DNA of 64,000 bases, taken from NCBI GenBank assembly GCA_029465975.1, contig CM055746.1, forward strand, positions 22,501 through 86,500, given 5' to 3'. The notes under the pieces are model-generated. The model was not told the origin of the DNA, did not search any database, and worked only from the letters and a program-made list of their open reading frames with translations. The translations under genes were made by a program, and so were the position numbers. Origin of the DNA: Dallia pectoralis (Eukaryota > Chordata > Actinopteri > Esociformes > Umbridae). Of the stretch, positions 24,401 to 36,400 are shown piece by piece (the first letter of the stretch is position 1; every line of letters starts with the position of its first letter).

Positions 24401-27400
24401 AGTAGGCCTAATGTGTCTTTTAACAGACATGTTTGGATTCGGGACACTATCAGTGTTTAATAGTAGGCCTAATGTGTCTTTTAACAGACATGTTGATTCG
24501 GGACACTATCAGTGTTTAATAGTAGGCCTAATGTGTCTTTTTACAGACATGTTTGGATTCGGGACACTATCAGTGTTTAATAGTAGGCCTAATGTGTCTT
24601 TTAACAGACATGTTGATTCGGGACACTATCAGTGTTTAATAGTAGGCCTAATGTGTCTTTTAACAGACATGTTGATTCGGGACACTATCAGTGTTTAATA
24701 GTAGGCCTAATGTGTCTTTTAACCGACATGTTGATTCGGGACACAATCAGCGTCTCATAGTTTCACGCATTCATCCACCGTGTGTTTCGGTTTTAGGTGA
24801 CGGTAGAGATCGATTGTACTGCTGTATTTAGTAGGAATGGCCTTTCGACAAATTTTACACACCGTTAATTTGCTCAATATCTGACTTTTTAAAGCCGAAC
24901 AACTTCCAAATTACATCAGAAACATCGCTTCGCTTTCTCTGGGTGATTTCTTCCTCACTAGAAGAGGAGGTGCTCCGTGCTCGCTCTTACAGCTGATACA
25001 CTTCAACTGAACCCGCCCCGTTATAATGGAGACCGGCTTTCAATGTTTGTGATTGGTGGATAACCGCTGTGCTGTGATTGGTGGATAACCTCTGTGCTGT
25101 CACGCAATTGGTCCATTATTTGGGTTAGGGTTAGTTTTCCTTCGGGGACATAATAATGAAGTTAGAAAAAGGTAATAAATTGCAATATATCGCAGAATAT
25201 GGCAATATGTTTAAAATCGCAATAATATTGTATCGTGACCTAAGTATCGTGATAATATCGTATCGTGGTGCCTCTGGCGATTCCCACCCCTACTGGCAGT
25301 GTCCTTGTATAATAGCAAATGCATTGGAAATTAGGTGAACTACAGTTCTGTGACTGAAGTGCTTTATTCAGTTACTTTATTTGTGGTTTGCATCAGGTCG
25401 TATAACTTTTTAAAGAGTGTGTATGCAGGGTTAGGGTTAGTGCCTGTGGAATCCAGACCAGTGGAATGATTACTCAATAATACATGTAGATTGACTCCAA
25501 ATCACTAAACTGCAATATGTGTCTGTGTTACAGATCAATAAATGTAATGTCAGAAAAATAAGTTTTTACAGAAATCAAGACCAAAACATTAATTTCAGAA
25601 AGTAAGAGTTGCAAACAGTGAATAAACTGTAAGCTATTTTTTTATACATAAGCTTTAAACTCCTGTATAAGCTCTATGATTTATTAGACTAACAACAAAA
25701 TTGTCAGCACCTGAAGAATCTGAAGTCACACTGATGCAGAAACGTTGGCGGGTTACCCAAATATAATCTAATTTTTTTCCATACTCTAGAATGTATCCTA
25801 ACCCAATAATCCCTAATATATTTATGAAATCCTGATGACAACCAACAATATTAAATATAGCTGCCTGCAGCAATGGCGGGTTCCTCCAAACTAGACATCA
25901 ATTTAAACATGTCAATCCATTGGCCAAGTATACAACAAATTGTCTAGTGTTGACTTTCCAGTGTTAACTATACAGTAACTAATGTTAACTGAGTTGTTTG
26001 ATAAACCCAAATGGGCCCTATATGTAATTGCCTTTTCTGAACCCATATAATGGTGGTCTATGTGTGTACAACCTAGTGTTAAACATGACAGCAGAAGTTA
26101 TGATTGCAATATTTGTTTTTTCAAGGTTTTGTTCAAGGTATGCCACAGAGTTTGCCACATGGTGAGAATCACCATAAGAACAGTGTGGTTGTGGCACACA
26201 GCTTAATGATGCATGTAAGTCCAGCATTATAGAATAGTTTTGTTTGATTAGCAGGAAATCATGACTGAGACAGTGATTGTAGCCATGGAACATTTAAAAA
26301 GGTTCAGCATCAATCTGCTCTAGAACACTTAGTCACCTAAGAGTTTAAGGAATCAAGTGTTTTCTATAGCGCAGCTATATATGGTCACACATTAAATCTT
26401 TGTCTTAAACAGATTCATGTTTTAAATTCTTTGTGACCAGCCAAATTACAGTTTTTGTATCTCCTGATAAGGGTTGAGTACAGTTGTCATTTCAAATGGA
26501 ACCTTTTTTGCTAGTTGTGTAATTTAGTTTTAAAAAGAACAAGTCAAAACTTCACAATTTCAAAATTAATATAAGATATATAGAAAATTGTTAAATCAAT
26601 TGAATGCAAAGGTGTCACTAAGGAGTGACGTTATTGAAAACATGTGTTCTTGTATATGTATCGTCTAATGGTCTAGTTACACATCATCCTATTCATTGCA
26701 ACCCAATGACAAGAAGTGTTAAGTGTAGCCTGGTGTAAAGTACCACTACAGCACACACACTAATTTGGTGGTAATTTTTTCTGGGAGGGGCTGCGTGTTC
26801 AACCGTGTCCTGCGTTCTGCAGTCAGGACCTTCTCATATCAACACAAAAAAACATTTGATCAGTGTGAAATTTGAAATAAGTACGCCCTATTCAGCCATA
26901 AACCATTCTATTGCTAAATGTAACATCATAACACATGAATTCCACACATATAAACGCAAGTTTGAAGTTATTTGGAGCAGCAATACAATAGAAAACAATT
27001 CATAAAGTTTTTCCCTAAATATCACTGTACAAGACAATCCATCGTGGCAAACCTTATGGTCCTTGAGGCTTTTTTGTTCACCATGAGAAACAAGTCATGT
27101 ACAACAACATGCATCCATTTTGGAAATATGGAGCAGCGGGGGTATTCTCTGACACAAAGAGGTGATGGCAATATATAAAGTTACATAAACACGCACCTCA
27201 ACATGTATTATATTGTTTTTTTTTTATTTAACAATGACATACATTACTTCCACACATGACTAAAGCAAGATTCAAGTCGTTTGGATCAGCGGTTCAAGAG
27301 AAAACAATTTATGAAGGTTTTCCCAAATCTGGACTGTACAAGACATTCCATCATTGCAAACCTTATAGGTCCAAGAGGCTTTTTTGTTCATCATGAATAG

Positions 27401-30400
27401 TAAGGCAAGTATGCCAAAGGGCATCCATTTTTAACATATTGGGCAGCGGGGCTGTTCCCGAACACACAGAAATTAAGGAAATATGAAAATGTACATAGAC
27501 ACGCCCCTTTCCGCCATTTTGTATTCAATTCCATTTTCTTAAATATCAAATTGAATGACAGTAATTCTACACATGTCAAGCCAACAACCAAGTGAATCAG
27601 AGCAGCGGTTCAAGATTTGGACTGTACAGAAAAATCCAAACTGAAACTGAAACCGAAAACTCAGAGTTTTCCATCTTAGGGTAAATCAATTCCGAGGTCA
27701 GGGTTAGATTTAGAGTTTGTTAAAACTCCTTCTTGAAACGGACCCCTGGTGAGGGTTAGGGTTAGGCTTGGCGTTTGCAACTGAAATGTTATCAATTGAT
27801 TAATGAGATAAACAAAATGTATGAAATAATCAACAATAGATTCAATAATTAATTAAAATAGTGTGTCATATCTTCTTTAGTGAATAGTGTAAAAACTGAC
27901 TTAGCTTTGTATTTAACCATCTTTGGAAATATAACTTAAATTTCTCAAGAGATCTATATTTCTTAATCACTAACCTGCTTGCTCTCATACATGAATTATC
28001 TTGTTTCATATATGATTATAATAGATGGCTACTGGTAATTGGTGACTGCAAGGAATGTGCTAATGTTTTCATGGGTGGTGGTACTTACTCTTTAACATTT
28101 TTTCAAAATATGTGTTTACAAAAATAATGTGTTCATCAAACGCTATTGATATTCTATGAATTGATACTGACTTGCAGATTACAATCAAATTCAGCTATTT
28201 GGTTTTATTTCTTTTCAGATCAACATGAGCAGTGTCATGCTCAATCCCCAAACTCTCAGCTGTCTGACCTCCATTCAGCTCAGCTGGAGTCAGGTAAGCC
28301 CATACCTTCAGTGGCTGGGACCCAGGGGCTCTCGCCCAGCAAGATAAAAGAGGACGATGCACAATCCCAGGCCAGGGTCCGTGATTGGTTCAGCTGGGGC
28401 CGAGGACACAGAGACAAGCAACAGGCACAGCTCCAACTCAGTGATCAACCAGAGAATCCTGTCACTGTCATCCCAGATGAGATACTAAGTGACGTTGCCT
28501 CAGAGAAGCCATCTGATCTCTTCTCTCCGAAGGCTCAGAAAGGGCAACTAGTGATATGTAATAGATGGGAAGCCAGAGAAGAGAAAAGTTGTGTGCAATG
28601 CCCTGTTGAAAAGGAATTGATCCCCCCTAAACAGATTAAATTAGATGATGCCCTTCTGAACTTTGTTTCCTCCCTAACCCTAACCACTGTTAGTACTTAT
28701 TCTGATCAAGATCAGCATGAATGTGCTGTTGACCAATATTCTGCTAAAAATGAGGACAGACCAGGAGTTAGAAAAGGAATAGATCAAATCAAACAGGAGG
28801 CAGAGAAGAGCAAAATCGGAGAAGAGATGTTACCAGATAAACTCTCCAGCTTTAAATTGTTTTGTAAAAGTGATCCTACAAAACTTCTTGGCGAACTAAG
28901 CACTGATCTGAGCACTGACCTGAGCACTGACCTGAGCACTGATCTGAGCACTGATCAAACACAGTGTGAAGTACTAGTAAGTAGAGATGTTGCCATGGCT
29001 AAAACTGCTGAAGGCTCCTTACCATGTCCAAATAATCAGCATGACCTTGACAGCGGTGCCATGAGAAAGTTCAATAACATTGGAGCAATAAGCAATATTA
29101 GCCATGACTCAGCCATGCTGATTACCCATGCTGTCTTCCTGAAAGAAGAAACCTTGCCACACTTTGATTCCGTAGATGGACCATTTAGGGCTGGATCTGT
29201 CCTAATGTCTGGCTGTCATTCCAGTTCTTCTCTAGGCTCGGCACTGGCCTCACAAACTATCCAGGCAGAGGAAAAGAAAACACTTCCTTTACCTGTTTCT
29301 CTATCCAGTTATCGGGGGAGCATCCAAGTGTCACTAGTGTCATTCTGGGAAAATGAGAATGCTGGTCCAAGGTTTTCTGTTTGCAAACCAAAGAAGGCTT
29401 TGAATAGTCGAAGCAATGCAAGTTTAAAAACCTCTCCAGTTCACAAATCAGTTAAACGTTCTCCATCTGAATTAAGACCAACTGAAACTGATCTAGTTGA
29501 CATTGATGAGCAAAGTGCTTCATCATATGGAGAGAAGACCAGAACCTCAAGCTTCTCTATGAAAGAAAAAGTAGAAAAGGATTCTGCCAAATCTGTAATA
29601 ACTTCATTGAGGAGTCATTGCAATGTAAGGGATGTTGATTATCATTCTCAGCAAGATCCAAGCAAGATTGACATTTCGAAGAAAAGACCTGAACTTCCAA
29701 AATGGATAGACATAACTGATGATGAACTGACAAGAGGTCCTTCAAAGACCTGTCATCCAATAGATCTGCCCAAAGGTTCATCAAGTTTTAATGGAACCAG
29801 GTGTGAGAGTTTTCCATTAAAAACATTCCCCATAAGCATAGTCTCAGCCACAAGCGGGCCTAGAATTGAGCCAGAGAGAACAAAACCGGTAGTTAGACAG
29901 AGAAAAAGTCTCTTACATGAGGTAAAGCAGTTAGGCTTAGAGTTTGGGTCCAATAGTCCCACCCTAGGAATCACATCTCCCCCGGCCCAGTTTCTTCCTG
30001 AAAAGAATATGCATGTTTGCCATACAGTGCCATGGCAAGGCTCTGCACAAAGCTCATTGATTTCTACGCATTTCTTACAGTCACCCACTAGGTCAATGCC
30101 TCCCCCCCTAAGAAGGATAAGTTTAGGGAACTTAGGTGTACAGAAGGACTGTCCTCAGCGGTCCACTGGTTCAGATCATTGGCATCCCCATGTGAAGAGA
30201 GCCTCCGAAGCTGTCAAAAGGGTTCCTATGGAAAGAAAACTTCCTGGGTCATCGAAAGACTCTGAAATGTGTTCCTGCCTAACAAAATCTTTCGTCTCCC
30301 AGCGCAATCAACATTATCTGGAACTCCCTGTGAGGACAATTACCCATCAGTTTATCTCAGAAAAAGTAGACACTGAGCATGTAAGTCCTTCTGGCAACTC

Positions 30401-33400
30401 TCTATTTGCTTTGAGAATGAAAAACAGTGAGTTGAGTCCATCTTTGATCAGTAATATGTCCTCTGAGAATGTCTTCAAAGGCTCGTCCAGAAGAAGCATG
30501 CCAGAGATCTGGGCTCAATCTTGGGCAAGTTCAAGTTGTGAGCTTTGCATTTTATTTTCCAAAGTAGTTTTAACGATTTAGAAGAGAAATTGGTAATGAT
30601 TATATTGTGGAGGCTAATCATGATGATCACATATTTTTGATCTTTCCTTTCGTCTGATTCATCCCATAAATTTACTTTCAAAAAGTCTCAAGGCTAGCAT
30701 GTCAGACATGTGTCACAATTACCGTATTTTTTGCACTAAAGGACGCACTGGATTATAAGGCGCATTGTCAATGAATGGTCTATTTTAGATATTTTTTCAT
30801 ATATAAAGCCCACTGGACTATAAGGCGCATTAAGCAAAAAAAAAATAGATAAGTTAGTCAGTCAAACTTTATTAAACGCGTTCACAATAACTCTCAATAT
30901 TATTCAAACGTTAATGAGCGTATTCACAATAACTACCAACCTTGTTCAGTTGTAACACGTAAGAAACACAGTCTGATACTGCTAAATCAAACGTTAGTGT
31001 ATTCACAAAAACTCTCAAATTTGTTCAGTTATAACACGTAAAATACAACACAATACACTCACTTTTTCAGTTTATTCCTCTTCCACAAATCATTCCAATT
31101 CTTCATCTTCAGTGTCCGAGTTTAACAGTTGGGCGCATACCACATCCAACATGCCCGAATCCCTCTCTTCATTATCCGAGTCAGTGTGGTTGCTGTTATG
31201 GTGAAGCACCCTATGTATCATTCCGCGACGCTCCTGGCTACAGGATGTATTACTCCGCAACGCTCCTGGCTACAGGATGTATTACTCCGCGACGCTCCTG
31301 GCTACGGTACCGTAATGCTGCAAGCGGTGTGCCTTTGTAATTTCCACTGTTGTACTAAAACAGTTTGACCTAGCGCCGTGAGCTCCTTGTAACACACAAA
31401 ATCGCTTATAGGTCAGTAAGCAAAACCAGAATTAATCCATATATAAGGCGCTTCGGATTATAAGGTGCACTGTCGTTTTTTTTTTAATTAAAGGCTTTTA
31501 AGTGCGCCTTATAGTGCGAAAAATAAGGTAAATAGTGTCACAAGTGTTTTCAACTTGAACCAAATATGCCTAAACAATACATCATCCTACAGCTAGGTTT
31601 GCATAGCCAATGATGGTTCATTGAAATAAATTAGCATACTGCCAATAATACTAACAGGAAATAAGAAACATTGAAAAATATGAAAGAAGATTTTAGTCTA
31701 TGCTGTAACAAACTACCAATGTCATTTCATTTTGCACTGAGTCAATGAGAGCTACATTTTATTTTAAAATTTTGTTTCATGACACTGACTGTGTTTCTTC
31801 ACATTTTTCTTTCTCTTTTTATTTCCTTTTTTATATATGCACAAGACAATTGTCTCTAACATTATCATGATATCCAGGCTGTAGCAACAAGACCCACAAA
31901 ATTGACTATGATCAAGCCGACTTAAAAGTAGTGCATAAAGAGTACAAGCTTTTTGATTAATAGATGTTTCCACAGCAACATTAAATATTTATTTAATCAC
32001 CTCTTCAAATCTTTATATTTCACAATAGATGATTCAAAACAATGCAAGTAGCATCTGGAAATGTCAAATAAGAGCGCTCCTCTTTCTAATGTCATGAAAT
32101 CTTAGACTGGGCTGTTGGTTGTTTGTCTGTTTATTTCTGTTTTGTAGAGCTGATTTATTTTATCTGTGGCAGGTCATGAGGAGGACTTAAGCCTTATCAG
32201 AGTAGAGATGAAACAAACACCTTCAAGACCATTATCCAGAAGTATGGAGGACATTCTATCACCGCCAAAATGTAAAAAGACAGGTTTTGGTTTTATTAAG
32301 CTGGATAGAGGCCTGAGAGATTTGATCTTTAGCCCAATGTGTTTCTTTAACAATAGATATTAGCTTTAGCTATTAGCTGTGGCCAAAATAGATTTAGCTG
32401 TGGCCAAATTAGATTTAGCCGTGGCCAATTATTGAGACTGTTACACTAACACTTCATATTATTTATATATTATATTTAAGCATTTTCATTTAAAGTTAAC
32501 AGTCAATAATCAACAATTTGTTTACTGTATTAGAATAAGAAAATAAAATGAAGCAAAAGGTGCAATGAATGAAAGTGTTAATGATGGTTAGTATTTCTGT
32601 TTAATTCTGTTTGATAAATAATATACATTTTCATTTTGATGGCAGACCACCATTTATAATGCAACTACCGTGGATATAAAAGTATACACACCCTTTAAAA
32701 TGCCAAGTTTTATAAATGGGGGATTTATATACAGTATATATATATATATACAGTGGATATAATAAGTCTACACACCCCTGTTATAATTCCAGGTTATATA
32801 TATGGGGGTTATATATATATACAGTGGATATAATAAGTCACCACACCCCCTGTCATAATGCCAGGTTATATATATGGGGGTTTATATATATATATATATA
32901 CAGTGGATCTAATAAGTCACCACACCCCTGTTATAATGCCAAGTTTTATAAATGGGGATTTATATATATATATATATACAGTGGATATAATAAGTCACCA
33001 CACCCCTGTTATAATTCCAGGTTATATATATGGGGGTTATATATATACAGTGGATATAATAAGTCACCACACCCCTGTTATAATTCCAGGTTTTATATAT
33101 GGGGTTATATATATATATATACAGTGGATATAATAAGTCTACACACCCCTGTTATAATTCCAGGTTTTTGCAATGTGAAAAAATGAGACAGAGAAATCAT
33201 TTCAGTATTTTTCCACCTTTAATGTGACCTATAATGTGAACAATTCAATTTAAAAAACAGATATCTTAGGGGGGGAAATAAAAACCTTACAATAACCTGG
33301 TTGCATAAGTGTGCACACCCTCTTATAACAGTGGATGTGTTCAGAATTAACCTATCCCATTTAAGTTTATGTAAAATAGATGGTTGATTTCAGTGGCAGG

Positions 33401-36400
33401 TGGATTATGGTAGATTTAGGTGGCAGGTGGTTTATGGTTGATTTCGGTGGCAGGTGGTTTATGGTTGATTTAGGTAGATTTAGGTAGCAGGTGGTTTATG
33501 GTTGATTTAGGTAGCAGGTGGTTTATGGTTGATTTAGGTAGATTTAGGTAGCAGGTGGTTTATGGTTGATTTAGGTAGCAGGTGGTTTATGGTTGATTTA
33601 GGTAGATTTAGGTAGCAGGTGGTTTATGGTTGATTTAGGTAGCAGGTTGTTTATGGTTGATTTGAGACTCATTTTCAGGTAATGGATAATTAAGATCATG
33701 TTGATGAGAGAACATTTTTTTGCCAGAGTGATTAATGCTATTGTTTGGTACATTGTACACACATTTCACTAATGATTGATTTGCTGACTTGAGCCATTAA
33801 CAGAGAGGGAGATTATTGGTTACAGAGCAGTGTTCCCTGATGTTCCAAAGCAGTGAGGGAACTTCTCACCCAGACCTTTTTGCTTTAAATCTTCCAGCGT
33901 CCGCCATCCCATCCTCTTCCTTCCTCTCAGTCCCAGAACAGATGAAGATGCTAAGGAAGCCTGTCTCTTCTTCGCAGAATAAGGTAAAAAATACTTAACC
34001 CATGGCAAGAAATATATAAGTATTTTGTAATGATTATTGATGTGATACCTGATTAACAGGAAGTTAATTGTTATGATTCGCTACAGATCCTACCTGTTGA
34101 ATTTAATGCGTGAAAAGTCACTACGCATATCATTTTTCATGGAAATACAATGGGCCATATTCTTCAATGTTTTCCTAAGTTATTTCTTAAATTCGTTCCT
34201 AAGAAAGGTCCTAAGGTCTTACTCAAATTCACGAACGTGTTCTTAAATGGCGTAATTATTCGTACCTACGTTCCTATAATGATGAATACCACGTCTTCGT
34301 AAATTCAAAGCGCGTGTCCGTTGTCCTAATTAGCATAGGTAAACGCCCCGGTATTTCCCATAAAAGGACATTAAACTGCAGGCCGGAGTGGAAACTCATC
34401 GTAAAAATGTGGAGAATGCAAAAATGCTTAAACCAACACATATAGACAGTATAGAGGATCAGACGGTAAAAGAACAAATTACTTCTGTAGTTCAGAAGTG
34501 GAAATACTTCTGCAATAAGTGAACAGGCAAAAATATGTAATATTTAGCAGCATCAGTAGTGGTTGCAAAATCAAATACAGAAAGGATGCATGGGATTTAA
34601 TCATTCGTTCTGTGAACGCTGTTTCAGGGGAAGGGCGAACCACATAAAAATTACATAAAAAAGAAATGGTTTGACATGAAGTTTGAGGGAAAAAAAGTAT
34701 TGCCAAACACAAACGAGAGATTCTGACCACAGGAGGGGGAAAGGCTTGCACTGTCCTTACTAAGTTGGACCGGGCATTGGGGAAATAATCGGAATTAGAG
34801 CTGCAGATCTTTGCCTAGTATCCATTCGCTAAATAAAACGCATCACCTGATCACTCATTCACCGCGCAATCCGGAGCGCAAGAGACCAAACCCGACCCGA
34901 GTGTAATGATAGACATTAAGACTGAACCCGACCCGACCCGAGTGTAATGATAGACATTAAGACCGAACCCGACTCGTCGGGTTTGGTCGGGTTCAGTCTT
35001 AATGTCTATCATTACACTCGGGGTCGGGTCGGGTTCGGTCTTAATGTCTATCATTACACTCGGGGTCGGGTCGGGTTCAGTCTTAATGTCTATCATTACA
35101 CTCGGGTCGGGTTTGGTCTCTTGCGCTCCGGATTGCGCGGTGAATGAGTGATCAGGTGATGAGTTTCATTTAGCGAATGGATGCTGAGGAGGTGAAACGC
35201 AGGCAGGACTGTGGCTCATACATTTGGTTGCACCGGCCAAACGATTAAAATCTCACTTTAAATGAAAAACGAGCCGGTTATACCGAATGCAAAAAATTGA
35301 CAGTCTCTTAAAATATGACAGCAAAATGACCGGGTTCGGGCTTTTAAAAACTGTCCGGCTCAGGTCGGGCTCGGGCTGAATTCTGTCGGGCCGGGTCGGG
35401 TCTCAATTACAGCTCTAATCGGAATGACCGCAATCTCTCCAAGAGTGTATGGCTGCAGCCCGAGGCTTCAGGCTGCAGCCATACCCGTCTCAATCTCGGG
35501 GGTGCCATCCACAGAAAAGCGTTAAATATTTGCAAATATTTGAATATTATTTATAATGTTATTCTTCATAATATTTAAATCAATGTACAATTGATGAAAA
35601 CGCAGAGACTAATGATTTGTCACCAAAATGTCAGCGCGCAAATCTGCGTAAGAGTGCTTTTCACTGTGCGTAGATTCTGTTCTTTCCTAAGGACAAATTC
35701 CAGATAAGTAAACTTTGGTGAATGTCAAAATCTTCGTGGAAACTGCGTAAGTGGGTCTTAAGAACGAATTTCTTCTTAAGAACGGTTGAAGAATACGGCC
35801 CAATCTCCTTTGCTGTTTTGGTAGTAAAAATATATAGTAACTGGATGTAATACAGTAAACATATATCTGGAACACTGGATGTAATACAGTAAACATGGGT
35901 CTGGAACACTGGATGTAATACAGTAAACATACATCTAGAACACTGGATGTAATACAGTAAACATATATCTAGAACACTGGATGTAATACAGTAAACATAT
36001 ATCTAGAACACTGGATGTAATACAGTAAACATATATCTAGAACACTGGATGTAATACAGTAAACATATATCTAGAACACTGGATGTAATACAGTAAACAT
36101 ATATCTAGAACACTGGATGTAATACAGTAAACATATATCTAGAACACTGGATGTAATACAGTAAACATATATCTAGAACACTGGATGTAATACAGTAAAC
36201 ATATATCTGGAACACTGGATGTAATACAGTAAACATATATCTAGAACACTGGATGTAATACAGTAAACATATATCTGGAACACTAGATGTAATACTGGAA
36301 CACTGGATGTAATACAGTAAACATATATCTGGAACACTGGATGTAATACAGTAAACATATATCTAGAACACTGGATGTAATACAGTAAAAGTAGATCTGG

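Larger units (their letters stand above)
34152..35801. mobile_element. PIF/Harbinger-like element with nested hAT
   Basis: The ends GGGCCATATTCTTCAA and, complemented, GGGCCGTATTCTTCAA are inverted repeats flanked by AAT (34149-34151 and 35802-35804), a 3-bp target duplication as in PIF/Harbinger. Around 34587-34790 the + strand has a degenerate Myb/SANT-like piece (AVSGEGRTT and, after frame breaks, WFDMKFEGKKVLPNTNERF), typical of the Harbinger accessory protein. The transposase itself is absent. The hAT at 34796 interrupts it. Confidence 0.8.

Noticed and set aside
20147..24698. Series of 80-130-codon frames on the + strand
   Set aside because: Fragments of the ~60-bp satellite; the frame changes each unit.
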